A stretch of DNA of 64,000 nucleotides from Ornithinimicrobium pekingense DSM 21552 (GCF_000421185.1 NZ_ATWJ01000009.1:64868-128867), one strand, 5' to 3'; counted from the first letter of the stretch, positions 16,803 through 27,876 are shown. The notes: generated from the letters alone by a model not told the origin. Numbers and translations: made by a program.

Positions 16803-17684
16803 TCAGGAGCCGGCGACGGTGACCCGGATGAGGTTGGCCCAGGGGTCCTCGAGGGAGACCGTGCGACCGTCGTCGACCGAGCGCACGCCGAAGTGGCGCA
16901 TCCGTTCGGTGAGCTCGCCCACGTCGTCGCTGCTGGGCAGCTCGATGTCGACCTGGCCCAGGCCGAGGGTGGAGAAGCGGCGCCCCGCCCCGCGGCTGTT
17001 CCACACGTTCATCGCCATGTGGTGGTGGTAGCCGCCCGCGCTGACGAACAGCGCCTGGTTGCCCAGCTCGGCGGTCGTGTCGAACCCGAGACGGTCGACG
17101 TAGAACTCCTTGGCGGAGCGGGTGTCCCCGACCGAGAGGTGGACGTGGCCGACGACCGCGTCGCTGCTGCCGGGCACCTCGAGGGCCTGAGGCGTCAGGT
17201 GCTCGCGGAGGAAGTCGTTGGGGTCGAGGTAGAGGGTGGCCATCTCGACCTGCCCGTGGACCCAGCTCCACTGGGTGCGGTCACGGTCCCAGTAGAGCTC
17301 GATGCCGTTGCCCTCGGGGTCGTCGAGGTAGAACGCCTGGCTGACCAGGTGGTCGGCGCTGCCTGTGAACCGCTGCGGCGCCTGCTGCGCGACCGACGCC
17401 AGCACGGCGGCCAGGTCGGTCTGCGTCGGGAAGAGGATCGCGGTGTGGAACAGCCCGGCCGACCCGGGGGCCGCGTGCCGCAGCTGCGGGCTGTGCCGGA
17501 GGATCACGACCGGCGTCGTGCCGCGGCCCAGGGTGACGACGGGCCCGTCCTCCGACAGCACCTGCAGCGTGATGACGTCGCGGTAGAAGGCGGTCATGCC
17601 GGCGAGGTCGGCGACGTCCAGGGTCACCGGCCCCATCGCCGTGTCGGCGGCGAGACGATCGGGGCGGGCGGTGGGTGCGGTCAT
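16803..17684 (-). CDS. VOC superfamily protein, CatE-like (two glyoxalase/dioxygenase modules)
   Basis: 293 aa with two tandem VOC modules: residues 18-130 (GPVTLDVADLAGMTAFYRDV to DPEGNGIELYWDR) and 165-290 (GHVHLSVGDTRSAKEFYV to DPWANLIRVTV). The paired HHHMAMNVW and FHTAILFP segments match CatE-type catechol-2,3-dioxygenase-like proteins. The metal triad appears present (H in GHVHL, H in YHHHM, E/D near the end of each module), but activity cannot be read off. The ribosome site is GGAGG, eight bases before ATG. TGACACGTCA (half-sites TGAC/GTCA) upstream may be an operator. Confidence 0.85.
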   Translation of the reverse strand: MTAPTARPDRLAADTAMGPVTLDVADLAGMTAFYRDVITLQVLSEDGPVVTLGRGTTPVVILRHSPQLRHAAPGSAGLFHTAILFPTQTDLAAVLASVAQQAPQRFTGSADHLVSQAFYLDDPEGNGIELYWDRDRTQWSWVHGQVEMATLYLDPNDFLREHLTPQALEVPGSSDAVVGHVHLSVGDTRSAKEFYVDRLGFDTTAELGNQALFVSAGGYHHHMAMNVWNSRGAGRRFSTLGLGQVDIELPSSDDVGELTERMRHFGVRSVDDGRTVSLEDPWANLIRVTVAGS

Positions 17685-17767
17685 GGTGGATCCTCCAAGA
17701 TGTATGACGTGTCACCTAGTCTAACGCAGGTGCCAGGGCCGCCCATTCCCACCGCTCCCGGACGCGA

Positions 17768-17805
17768 CGACGCCCCGCCGGACGACGAGGTCCGACGGGG
17801 CGTCG
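17768..17805 (-). terminator. strong hairpin terminator of acnA
   Basis: Arms 17768-17783 (CGACGCCCCGCCGGAC) and 17790-17805 pair over 16 bp with one mismatch and a six-base loop. It lies about 40 bp past the acnA stop and upstream of the VOC gene, so the two are separate transcripts. Confidence 0.75.
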
Positions 17806-17846
17806 CGGAAGGTCGTGCACCGCCCGGTGAGGGGCGACGCGTCGCC

Positions 17847-20669
<2,823 letters not shown>

Positions 20670-20697
20670 GTTCGCTCCTTCGACTCGCCGTGCGATT

Positions 20698-20715
20698 TAT
20701 CTCGACATCAAGATA
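20698..20715 (-). promoter_or_regulatory. 18-bp imperfect palindrome upstream of acnA
   Basis: TATCTCGACATCAAGATA: on the plus strand the halves TATCTCGAC/ATCAAGATA are inverted copies with one mismatched pair. It lies 28-46 bases before the acnA GTG, in an A/T-rich patch that is otherwise rare here, and is probably a dimeric repressor site. It does not resemble the corynebacterial AcnR site as I remember it. Confidence 0.55.
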
Positions 20716-20820
20716 TCTGACCGGGCGTCCGGAGGCAAAACTCCGACACGCGCACCTCGCGACCATCCTGCCGCATGGTCAAGCCGGGCGCAGGGCCGCC
20801 CACCGCGGGCGCAGCCGTGC

Positions 20821-22164
20821 TCAGCGGTCGGCGGGCCGCAGCAGGGCGAGGCACTCCACGTGATGCGTCATCGGGAAGGCGTCGAGCACCCGCAGCCCGT
20901 GGAGCTCCAGCCCGTGCTCCCGCGCGATGCCGACGTCGCGGGCCAGCGCGGCGGGGTCGCAGGCGACGTAGACGACGGCCCGGGGGCCCAGCGCCACGAG
21001 CGCCTCCATGACGGTCCTCCCCGCGCCGGTGCGGGGCGGGTCAAGCACCACGAGGTCGACCGTCTCCCCCGCCGTCACCAGCTGGTCGAGGGCGCGCTCG
21101 GTCGGCACCGCCTCGGCCCGCGCCCAGGGGTATGGCGTGAGGTGGCGTGCGGCGGCCTCCGCCGCCTGCCGGTCCGCCTCGACCGCCAGCACCGACCCCG
21201 TGACACCGACACGTTCGGCGAGCGGGACCGCGAACAGGCCGACACCGGAGTAGAGGTCCAGCACCCGCTCCCCCGGCCCCGGGTCCAGCCAGGCCAGCAC
21301 CTGCTGGGTGAAGGTGCTCGCGGCACCGGGGTGCACCTGCCAGAAGCCGCGGGCGGACAGGGTGAACTCGTGCTCACCGACCCGCTCGGTGACCTCCGGG
21401 ACCGGGCCGACGGGCACCGGCGGCCCAGACCGGCCGCGGGGGCTGTGGTCCCTGCCCGGCTGCCCCGGGCCGCGCGGACGCCGTCTGCCCCTGCGGTCCC
21501 GTCCACGCCCCGCGCGCTGCGGGGGCCCCAGCGGCACGACGACCGGGTCGCCCGTCGCCGGCGCGACCACGTCGAGGCCGACGACGCCCTCGGGGACGGG
21601 CTCGCCGAGGACACCGGCAGCGACGACCCGCTCGTCGGCGATGAGGCAGTCCTGCACGGGCAGGACCTCGTGGGAGCGGTGCACCCGCAGACCCGGCAGG
21701 CGCCCGCCCCCGCCCGCGGCGACGGCGAGCTCGACGCGCGTGCGCCACCGCAGACCCTCGGCATCACCGGGGACGGGCTCGCACACGACCTCCTCGAGCT
21801 GCGTCCCGGCGAGCCGCCGGAACTGCTCCTGGACGACCTGGGCCTTGAGGGTCCGCTGCTCGGCCAGCGCCACGTGCTGCCAGTCGCACCCGCCGCACAG
21901 GCCCGGCCCGGCGTAGGGGCAGGGTGGCTGCACCCGCGCCGCCGAGGCGGTCAGCACCTCGACGGCGTCGGCCCGCACGAAGCGCCCGCCCCCGCCGACC
22001 TCGGTGACCTGCGCGCGCACCCGCTCCCCGGGCAGGCAGTGCCGGACGAACAGGACGAGGCCGTCCTCCTCCCGGCGGGCGACGCAGTGCCCCCCGTGGG
22101 CGACCGCGCCGACGTCGACGGTCAGAACGTCGCCGACCGCGGGCACGGCCGGGTGCAGGGTCAC
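20821..22164 (-). CDS. TRAM-domain class I SAM-dependent RNA methyltransferase (TrmA/RumA family)
   Basis: 447 aa from GTG 22164. The N-terminal TRAM domain (about 10-70) is followed by Cys82, Cys90, Cys93 and Cys173 as candidate [4Fe-4S] ligands, then the methyltransferase domain with LDLYSGVGLF, catalytic VACDP near the end and DPPRTGAG. The family makes 5-methyluridine in tRNA or rRNA; which site is unclear. Residues 213-258 are an Arg/Gly/Pro-rich insertion between the central and catalytic domains. Its start overlaps the DUF3159 stop by four bases. Confidence 0.9.
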   Translation of the reverse strand: MTLHPAVPAVGDVLTVDVGAVAHGGHCVARREEDGLVLFVRHCLPGERVRAQVTEVGGGGRFVRADAVEVLTASAARVQPPCPYAGPGLCGGCDWQHVALAEQRTLKAQVVQEQFRRLAGTQLEEVVCEPVPGDAEGLRWRTRVELAVAAGGGGRLPGLRVHRSHEVLPVQDCLIADERVVAAGVLGEPVPEGVVGLDVVAPATGDPVVVPLGPPQRAGRGRDRRGRRRPRGPGQPGRDHSPRGRSGPPVPVGPVPEVTERVGEHEFTLSARGFWQVHPGAASTFTQQVLAWLDPGPGERVLDLYSGVGLFAVPLAERVGVTGSVLAVEADRQAAEAAARHLTPYPWARAEAVPTERALDQLVTAGETVDLVVLDPPRTGAGRTVMEALVALGPRAVVYVACDPAALARDVGIAREHGLELHGLRVLDAFPMTHHVECLALLRPADR

Positions 22165-22922
22165 GCCCCGGTCCCGTCCCCGGGCTCGGCGGGGCGCCGC
22201 TGCGGCCCCTTGTGCTCGTGCTCGTGCTGGACGTGCGCCTGGAGCATCCGCTCCGTCACGTCGTCGGACCCGTCGGCCGTCTGCACGGTGCGCCCGGTCG
22301 CCAGCAGCATCCCCATGACGACGACCGCCACCAGGTAGGCCGGCCAGCCGAGCGCGACCTTGGCCACCCCCAGCCAGGCCACCTCCCCGGCCAGGTAGAG
22401 CGGCAGCATCACGGCCACCCGCACGGCGAACAACGCCACCAGCACCCAGGTCAGCCGGCTGCAGACCGCCACCAGGCCCTTGTCCCGGCGCCAGGCCGTG
22501 GGGCGCTCGGCGTAGTCGGGGTCGCCGATGGCCACGATAAAGCCCACGAGCGGCCAGCGCCCGAGGATCGAGACGACGGCAGCCACGCCGTAGAGGGCGC
22601 TGGTGATGATGCCCGGCAGGAAGGCGTCCTCGGCCTGCCCGGAGCGCAGCGCGAAGAACGCCGCGACGGCCGTGGCCACCAGCGCCGAGCCGAGGAACCG
22701 CCAGGACCCGCCCACGAACCGGCGGACCACGGCCATCACGACGAGCAGCGCGCCCGAGGCGAGGACGGCCGTGCGGACGGAGTCGGTGAGCACCCAGGTG
22801 AGGACGAACGCGACCGTCGGCAGGGCGGTCTCGAGCGAGCCGTACCACCCGCCCAGGGCGTCGCTGACGCGGCGCCGGATGACCTGCTCGACGGTGACCT
22901 CGGCGTTCGTCACGGCGCTCAC
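22161..22922 (-). CDS. DUF3159 integral membrane protein
   Basis: 253 aa. About six hydrophobic segments between residues 30 and 225, an N-terminal VIRRRVSDALGGWYGSLE and an internal GDPDYAERPTAWRRDKGL loop identify DUF3159, an actinobacterial membrane family of unknown function. It is overlapped by four bases at both ends (GTGA), so DUF3710, DUF3159 and the methyltransferase form one translational unit. The same neighbourhood occurs in mycobacteria around Rv2693c-Rv2697c, as I recall it. The C-terminal 30 residues are acidic and His-rich (QHEHEHKG). Confidence 0.88.
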   Translation of the reverse strand: MSAVTNAEVTVEQVIRRRVSDALGGWYGSLETALPTVAFVLTWVLTDSVRTAVLASGALLVVMAVVRRFVGGSWRFLGSALVATAVAAFFALRSGQAEDAFLPGIITSALYGVAAVVSILGRWPLVGFIVAIGDPDYAERPTAWRRDKGLVAVCSRLTWVLVALFAVRVAVMLPLYLAGEVAWLGVAKVALGWPAYLVAVVVMGMLLATGRTVQTADGSDDVTERMLQAHVQHEHEHKGPQRRPAEPGDGTGA

Positions 22923-23791
22923 GTGAACTCGGGGTTGCTGGGCGCCTTGGGGGCGTCCGGGACCTCCGGGGGGCGATGCCGGCCGGCGTCGGCCGGCGGG
23001 CCGGTCGGCGCGCTCGGGGAGACGCCGCTGACAGCGGTGGCGTCGGCGCTGCGCAGCACCTGGGTCGGGCGCGCACCCTGCTCGGCGGCGGCCTTCTGCG
23101 CCGCCTCCCGGCGGGCCTGCGCCTGCTTGGCCGCGGCCTCCACCACACCCTCCGGTGCGGTCAGCTCGAGCAGCTCGCGGGGCGGGCGCGGCTCGTCACC
23201 GCGCCGCACGACCGTGCCGCGCAGGAAGGTGAGGATGGGCCGCAGCTGCGCGTCGTCGGTGGCGGCCGGCCCGTTGACGACCACGCGCAGGAACCACCGG
23301 GGACCGTCGATGCCCAGAAAGCGTGCCGGCTGGAAGGCCACGCGGCCGTCGGGTGCACGACCGGGCATCCGGGCGCGGATCTCCTTGCCCAGCACCCCCT
23401 GCACGACCTCGGCGGCGCCCCCGGCCTCGACGAGGCCGCGGGCGATGTCGGGACGCAGCTCGTCCCACAGGCCCAGAGTGCGGGGCGCGGCGAACACCTG
23501 CAGCTGCGCCTGAGAGGCGCCGAAGCCGAGGGTGGCCCCGACGACCCGGCCGCTGCCCTGCTCCAGGTCCAGCCGCATCTGCATGCCCGGCACCGCCGGC
23601 AGCCGCAGCGCGCCCAGGTCGATCCGGCCGTCGAGCTCGGGCCACTCGGCCACGTCGTAGGGCCCGTCACCGGCCCGGTCCCAGGCGCGGTCGACGCCGG
23701 GCTCGCCCTCGGCGGGCTCGGGGCGCACGGCGTCGAGGTCCTCGGGCTCCTCCGTGAGGGGCTCGCGCTTCTTACGGCCAAACAGTGCCAC
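22919..23791 (-). CDS. DUF3710 domain protein
   Basis: 290 aa from GTG 23791 (MALFGRKKREP). An acidic N-terminus precedes the DUF3710 core (about 40-210), which contains the ARFLGIDGPRWFLRVV segment typical of the family. The C-terminal 80 residues are Ala/Pro-rich and probably disordered. There are no membrane helices. Function unknown; the family is almost restricted to actinobacteria and usually neighbours dut, as here (7 bp after the dut stop). Confidence 0.88.
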   Translation of the reverse strand: MALFGRKKREPLTEEPEDLDAVRPEPAEGEPGVDRAWDRAGDGPYDVAEWPELDGRIDLGALRLPAVPGMQMRLDLEQGSGRVVGATLGFGASQAQLQVFAAPRTLGLWDELRPDIARGLVEAGGAAEVVQGVLGKEIRARMPGRAPDGRVAFQPARFLGIDGPRWFLRVVVNGPAATDDAQLRPILTFLRGTVVRRGDEPRPPRELLELTAPEGVVEAAAKQAQARREAAQKAAAEQGARPTQVLRSADATAVSGVSPSAPTGPPADAGRHRPPEVPDAPKAPSNPEFT

Positions 23792-23798
23792 GGGCGGG

Positions 23799-24299
23799 TC
23801 AGTCCTTCGGTCGGTTCGGGTGCGGGTGCGGGGCTGCGGTGCCGCTGTGGCCGTGCCCGCCCTCACCCCGCTCGGACGGGGGCAGCTCGTCGACGACGTC
23901 GAAGACGGGCGTGGCCACCTGCTGCACGACGAGCTGGGCGATACGGTCGCCCCTGCGCAGGGTGAACGGCTCGGCGGCGTCGGTGTTGACCAGGTTCACC
24001 AGGATCTCGCCGCGGTAGCCGGCGTCCACGGTGCCCGGGGCGTTGACGATCGACACCCCGTGCCGGGCGGCCAGCCCCGAGCGGGGGTGGACGAAGGCCG
24101 CATACCCGGGCGGCAGCGCGATCGCCACACCGGTCGGCACCAGGGCACGCTCCCCCGGTGCGAGCGTCCGGTCCTCCCGGGCGTGCAGGTCCACGCCGGC
24201 GTCGTCGGGGCGGGCCTGCCGCGGCACCGGCAACCCGCCGTCCAGGCGCCTCAGGGCGACGTGGACGGTGTCGGTGGTGCTGGGCTGGGCAGGAGGCAT
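23799..24299 (-). CDS. dut: deoxyuridine 5'-triphosphate nucleotidohydrolase
   Basis: 166 aa trimeric dUTPase, converting dUTP to dUMP and pyrophosphate. The motifs appear in order: DDAGVDL (I), PRSGLA (II), [14 protein letters not shown] (III, with the sugar-selecting Tyr), RRGDRIAQL (IV), and a C-terminal GEGGHGHSG (V). ATG 24299 is chosen over the upstream frame because the conserved N-terminus begins there; TACCCT eight bases before it may be a -10 box for a leaderless mRNA. Confidence 0.95.
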   Translation of the reverse strand: MPPAQPSTTDTVHVALRRLDGGLPVPRQARPDDAGVDLHAREDRTLAPGERALVPTGVAIALPPGYAAFVHPRSGLAARHGVSIVNAPGTVDAGYRGEILVNLVNTDAAEPFTLRRGDRIAQLVVQQVATPVFDVVDELPPSERGEGGHGHSGTAAPHPHPNRPKD

Positions 24300-24387
24300 C
24301 GTCAACGAGGGTACGCCCCGGCCACCGGGGTGGCCGAGGCGCGCGGGGCCGCCGGGGTCGACGACCGGGGGGCGGTCACGACGCCGG

Positions 24388-24687
24388 TCAGGCCGCACAC
24401 TCGGTGCAGACCGGCAGTCCGCCGACCTCCTTGGCCAGCTGGCTGCGGTGGTGCACCAGGAAGCAGCGCGAGCAGGTGAACTCGTCCTGCTGCTTGGGCA
24501 GCACGTGCACCGACAGCTCCTCGTTGGACAGGTCCGCGCCGGGCAGCTCGAAGCCCTCGGCCTGCTCGGTCTCGTCGACGTCGACGCTGCCGGACGACTT
24601 GTCGTTGCGGCGGGCCTTCAGCTCCTCGATCGAATCCTCGTTGAGCTCGTCGTCCGTCTTGCGCGGGGCGTCGTAGTCCGTCGCCAT
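24388..24687 (-). CDS. DUF4193 small zinc-ribbon-like protein
   Basis: 99 aa. The N-terminus [10 protein letters not shown] is nearly invariant in the DUF4193 family, and two CxxC pairs (CSRC and CTEC) near the C-terminus probably bind zinc. The middle is very acidic ([15 protein letters not shown]). It is a small cytoplasmic protein of unknown role, always near dut in actinobacteria. ATG 24687 has GGAGG eight bases upstream. Confidence 0.92.
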   Translation of the reverse strand: MATDYDAPRKTDDELNEDSIEELKARRNDKSSGSVDVDETEQAEGFELPGADLSNEELSVHVLPKQQDEFTCSRCFLVHHRSQLAKEVGGLPVCTECAA

Positions 24688-24742
24688 CCTCATCCTCCAT
24701 CGGTACCGGGATCGTGCGTCTAGCCGTCCAGAACGCACGGGG

Positions 24743-24805
24743 GCCCGGATTTGTGCCCGGTCCCTGCAGACCGCCCGTACGAGCGTGTCGGCCCGGATTG
24801 TGCCC
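24743..24805 (-). repeat. paired direct repeats upstream of DUF4193 gene
   Basis: GCCCGGATTTGTGCCC (24743-24758) and GCCCGGATTGTGCCC (24791-24805) are near-identical, 48 bp apart, differing by one T. On the minus strand they read GGGCACAA(A)TCCGGGC and lie about 56-118 bases before the gene's start. They could be operators or promoter elements. Confidence 0.5.
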
Positions 24806-24866
24806 TATCCCGCAGGTGCCGCGCGAACCGGGTCGCCGCGAGTCGCGCGCGGCGCCTCGGTGCGGG

Positions 24867-25934
24867 TCACCCCGGCAGCTCGGCCGCCGTCAGCGCAGGG
24901 TCGCCCGCCTCCAGGCGAGCCAGCTCGGCACGGACCAGGGCGTGGGCGGACGCCCCGGCGGCCACCACCATCGCGCGCGAGGGCGCGCTGCCCTCCGCCA
25001 GCCCCGACACCACGCCGCCGGCCTCGGTGACGACGAGCACCCCCGCCGCGAAGTCCCACGGGTGGGTCCCCCACTCGAAGTAAGCGTCCACCCGCCCGGC
25101 CGCGACGTGACACAGGTCGAGGGCGGCGGCGCCCATCCGGCGCAGGTCGCGCACCCGGGGCAGCAGGTCGACGGTGACGGCGGCCTGCCCCTCGCGGCGT
25201 CCACGGTCGTAGGAGAAACCCGTGGCGAGCAGCACCTGGCCGAGGTCGTCGACGTCGGTCACCTCCAGCCGCTCGGGCGGCCGGTGCTCCAGGGTCCCGT
25301 CGTGGGCGACGCGCCGCAGGTAGGCGCCTCCCCCTGCCCGGGCGTGGAACAGCTCGCCGGTCGAGGGGTTGACGACGGCCCCGGCCACCGGCGCCCAGGC
25401 ACCGGCCCGGGAGGGGTCCCCGACGACGACCGCCACCGACACCGCATACGCGGGGAGCCCGTAGAGGTAGTTGACGGTGCCGTCGATCGGGTCCAGCACC
25501 CAGGTCAGGCCGGTGGTCCCCGGCGAGACCCCGGCACCCTCCTCGCCCAGGACCGCGTCGTCGGGCCGCTCCGCGGCGATGCGCTCGCGCAGCAGCGCCT
25601 CGGCCCGCTCGTCCATCACGGTGACCACGTCGAGGTCGGTCGACTTGGTGCGGTGCACGTCGATGCGCGCCGGTCGCCCGGCGCCGATGAGCCGGCCGGC
25701 CTCCAGCGCCATGGCGACCGCCAGGCGCTCGAGCGCGGCCCGGTCCTCCTCCGGGACCCGGAGCGGGTCGACGCTCCCGGCCCCTCTCGCGCTCCTTGGC
25801 GCTCCGGGCCTCGCTCGTCCCTCGCTCGTGTCCTCACGCACGTCGTCGCCGCTCATGCCCTCTGGCGCGCTCCTTGGCGCTCCGGGCCTCGCTCGTCCCT
25901 CGCTCGTGTCCTCACGCACGTCGTCGCCGCTCAT
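24867..25934 (-). CDS. suhB: inositol monophosphatase family protein (SuhB-like) with repeat-derived N-terminus
   Basis: 355 aa. LGEEGAG, LDPIDGTVNYLYG and the late WDFAAG give the three Mg-binding motifs of inositol-1-phosphate phosphatases. The first about 52 residues are two copies of a 26-residue segment starting MSGDDVREDTSEGRARPGAP, encoded by a 78-bp tandem DNA repeat (25788-25935); the real domain begins near VDPLRVPEEDR. No start codon of the native gene is visible just before the domain, so the repeat now supplies the start (25934, or 25856 in copy one). It begins two bases after the hemH stop. Confidence 0.85.
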   Translation of the reverse strand: MSGDDVREDTSEGRARPGAPRSAPEGMSGDDVREDTSEGRARPGAPRSARGAGSVDPLRVPEEDRAALERLAVAMALEAGRLIGAGRPARIDVHRTKSTDLDVVTVMDERAEALLRERIAAERPDDAVLGEEGAGVSPGTTGLTWVLDPIDGTVNYLYGLPAYAVSVAVVVGDPSRAGAWAPVAGAVVNPSTGELFHARAGGGAYLRRVAHDGTLEHRPPERLEVTDVDDLGQVLLATGFSYDRGRREGQAAVTVDLLPRVRDLRRMGAAALDLCHVAAGRVDAYFEWGTHPWDFAAGVLVVTEAGGVVSGLAEGSAPSRAMVVAAGASAHALVRAELARLEAGDPALTAAELPG

Positions 25935-25935
25935 G
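25788..25935 (-). repeat. 78-bp tandem repeat, in frame, at the suhB 5' end
   Basis: Two 70-bp identical units (25788-25857 and 25866-25935), period 78 bp, separated by an 8-bp variable linker. Each unit contains ATGAGCGG at its minus-strand start, so each carries a potential start codon. The period is a multiple of three and keeps the frame. Confidence 0.9.
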
Positions 25936-25936
25936 C

Positions 25937-27208
25937 TCAGTCCGTCCCGCAGGCGGCCGGCTTGGCCACCCGCAGGTTGGGGCAGCACCCGGGTCGGCAC
26001 ACCGACGGGCGCGGCTCGTCGCCGGGCCAGCAGGGCGGGGCCACCATCTCGCCGCGGGCCTCGGCGGCCCGCTCCAGGACGAGGTCGACAAGGCCGGAGA
26101 CGAACTCGGCGTCGGTGCCCACGGTGGGCACGCGCGACAGCTCGATCCCGACCTCCTGCGCGGTCTCGACCGCCTCCGTGTCGAGGTCGAAGACGACCTC
26201 CATGTGGTCGGAGACGAAGCCGATCGGCGCCAGCACCACGTGCCGCACGCCGCGTGCGGCCAGGGCCCTCAGGTGGTCGTTGACGTCCGGCTCGAGCCAC
26301 GGCTGGCTCGGCGGGCCGGAGCGGGAGCAGTAGGTCAGGTCGTGCTCGAGCTCCACCCCGAGGGTCGCCCCGACCTCGCCGGTGATGGCGTCGGCCAGCT
26401 GCAGGTGCTGGGTGGAGTAGAGGTTGCCCTCGTCGTCGCCGGGCCCGGAGGTGTCGTCCATGGTGACCGGCAGGGAGTGGGTGACGAACACCAGGTGCGG
26501 CATGCCGCCGCCCTCCATCACGGAGCGGGCCGCCTCGGTCACCAGACGGGCGTTCGCGCGGGAGAAGCCGGGGTGGTTCCAGTACTGGCGGACCTTGTCC
26601 ACGTTGACCGTGCGGCCCTCCGCCGCCAGGGTGTCGATGGCCGCGGCGATGTCCTCCCGGTACTGGCGGCAGGAGGAGTAGCAGGAGTAGGCGCTGGTGG
26701 TGACCGCCAGCAGCCGGGTCATCCCCTCCTCGTGCGCCTGGCGCAGGGTGTCGTCGAGGAACGGCTCGGAGTTGCGGTTGCCGAAGAGCACCGGCAGCGT
26801 CAGGCCGCGCCGCTGCATCTCCTGGCCCAGGGCCTCGATGAGGGCACGGTTCTGGTCGTTGATCGGGCTGCGGCCGCCGAAGTGCAGGTAGTGCTCCGCC
26901 ACCTCCTCGAGCCGCTCGTCGGGGATGCCACGCCCGGCGGTCACCCGGCGCAGGAAGGGCATGACCTCCTCCGGACCCTCCGGGCCGCCGAAGGAGGTGA
27001 GCACCACGGCCTGGTAGGGGAACAGGCGGCTGTCCTCCTCCTGCTGCAGGCTCTCCTCGAGCTCGGCGACGACCTCGTCCTGGGCCTGCGCCACCGGGTC
27101 GACCGGCGGCACCCCAGCGGTGCCGGCCGAGGTCGTGCCCTCGGGGCCGACGGGCACCTCCTCGGGACGCGGCTCGGCCGGGGGCTGGGCATCGGTGGGG
27201 TGGTTCAC
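25937..27208 (-). CDS. hemH: ferrochelatase (probable coproporphyrin III ferrochelatase)
   Basis: 423 aa from GTG 27208 (AAGGAG nine bases upstream). It inserts iron into porphyrin in haem synthesis. The core starts near residue 68 (AVVLTSFGGPEGPE) and contains TTSAYSCYSSCRQY and THSLP. The C-terminal PCWPGDEPRPSVCRPGCCPN holds four cysteines, like the [2Fe-2S] ligands of actinobacterial coproporphyrin ferrochelatases (CpfC). The about 65-residue N-terminal extension is acidic, Pro-rich and unusual. It lies between TRIC (4-bp overlap) and the suhB-like gene (2-bp gap). Confidence 0.92.
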   Translation of the reverse strand: MNHPTDAQPPAEPRPEEVPVGPEGTTSAGTAGVPPVDPVAQAQDEVVAELEESLQQEEDSRLFPYQAVVLTSFGGPEGPEEVMPFLRRVTAGRGIPDERLEEVAEHYLHFGGRSPINDQNRALIEALGQEMQRRGLTLPVLFGNRNSEPFLDDTLRQAHEEGMTRLLAVTTSAYSCYSSCRQYREDIAAAIDTLAAEGRTVNVDKVRQYWNHPGFSRANARLVTEAARSVMEGGGMPHLVFVTHSLPVTMDDTSGPGDDEGNLYSTQHLQLADAITGEVGATLGVELEHDLTYCSRSGPPSQPWLEPDVNDHLRALAARGVRHVVLAPIGFVSDHMEVVFDLDTEAVETAQEVGIELSRVPTVGTDAEFVSGLVDLVLERAAEARGEMVAPPCWPGDEPRPSVCRPGCCPNLRVAKPAACGTD

Positions 27209-27876
27209 GGGCGTGCTCCTTGCTGTGGGGCGGTGGGGACCTGCAGGTCGAGGACGATGGCGGCGACCCGGATGCCGAGGACGAGCAGCACGGCGGACCA
27301 GATGACGACGAAGGAGAGCACCTCCAGCTGCGCAGCGACCACGACGACGGTCGCGCCCAGGAGGGCGGGCACGGCATACACCTCGCGGCGCAGCACCTCC
27401 GGCACCTGCCCGACGAGCACGTCGCGCAGCGCCCCGCCGCCGACCGCGGTGATCGCGCCGACGAGGATGCACGCGAGCGGCGGGGCACCCAGCAGCACGG
27501 CCTTCATCGAGCCCGAGACCGCGAAGACGGCCAGGCCGACGGCGTCGAGGTACTTGACCGCGCGGCCGATGACGCCCAGCCGCAGCTGCGGCCTGCGGCG
27601 GCGCAGGTCGACGAGGAAGGGGTGGGCGACCACGACGACGAGCCCGGCGGCCAGGACGGTCCCGAGGTACCACGGCTCGAAGATGCCCGGCGGCGGGACG
27701 TCGCCGAGGAAGACGTCACGGATGATGCCGCCGCCGAGGCCGGTCACCCAGGACAGCACCGCGATGCCGAACAGGTCGAGCCGGGCGCGCAGGCCCACGA
27801 GGCCGCCGGAGATCGCGAAGGCGAAGATGCCGATGACGTCCAGGGCGAGGCTCAGGTCGGCGTGGGCGGTCAGCAT
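27205..27876 (-). CDS. TRIC cation channel family protein (UPF0126)
   Basis: 223 aa. Two homologous halves of three membrane helices each; GGGIIRDV near residue 50 and GGGALRDV near residue 140 are the signature of each half. Prokaryotic TRIC proteins form trimeric channels for monovalent cations in the inner membrane. ATG 27876 is chosen at the start of the first helix. Its stop overlaps the hemH start by four bases, an odd pairing that makes it part of the haem operon. It diverges from sepH. Confidence 0.88.
   Translation of the reverse strand: MLTAHADLSLALDVIGIFAFAISGGLVGLRARLDLFGIAVLSWVTGLGGGIIRDVFLGDVPPPGIFEPWYLGTVLAAGLVVVVAHPFLVDLRRRRPQLRLGVIGRAVKYLDAVGLAVFAVSGSMKAVLLGAPPLACILVGAITAVGGGALRDVLVGQVPEVLRREVYAVPALLGATVVVVAAQLEVLSFVVIWSAVLLVLGIRVAAIVLDLQVPTAPQQGARP

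Noticed and set aside
22165-23148. N-terminal extension of the TRAM methyltransferase frame upstream of 22164
   Set aside because: It runs antisense-frame through DUF3159 and DUF3710, has no TRAM homology, and GTG 22164 gives the usual 4-bp overlap.
25788-25935. CRISPR array
   Set aside because: Only two long units in direct tandem with an 8-bp linker, no spacers and no cas genes.
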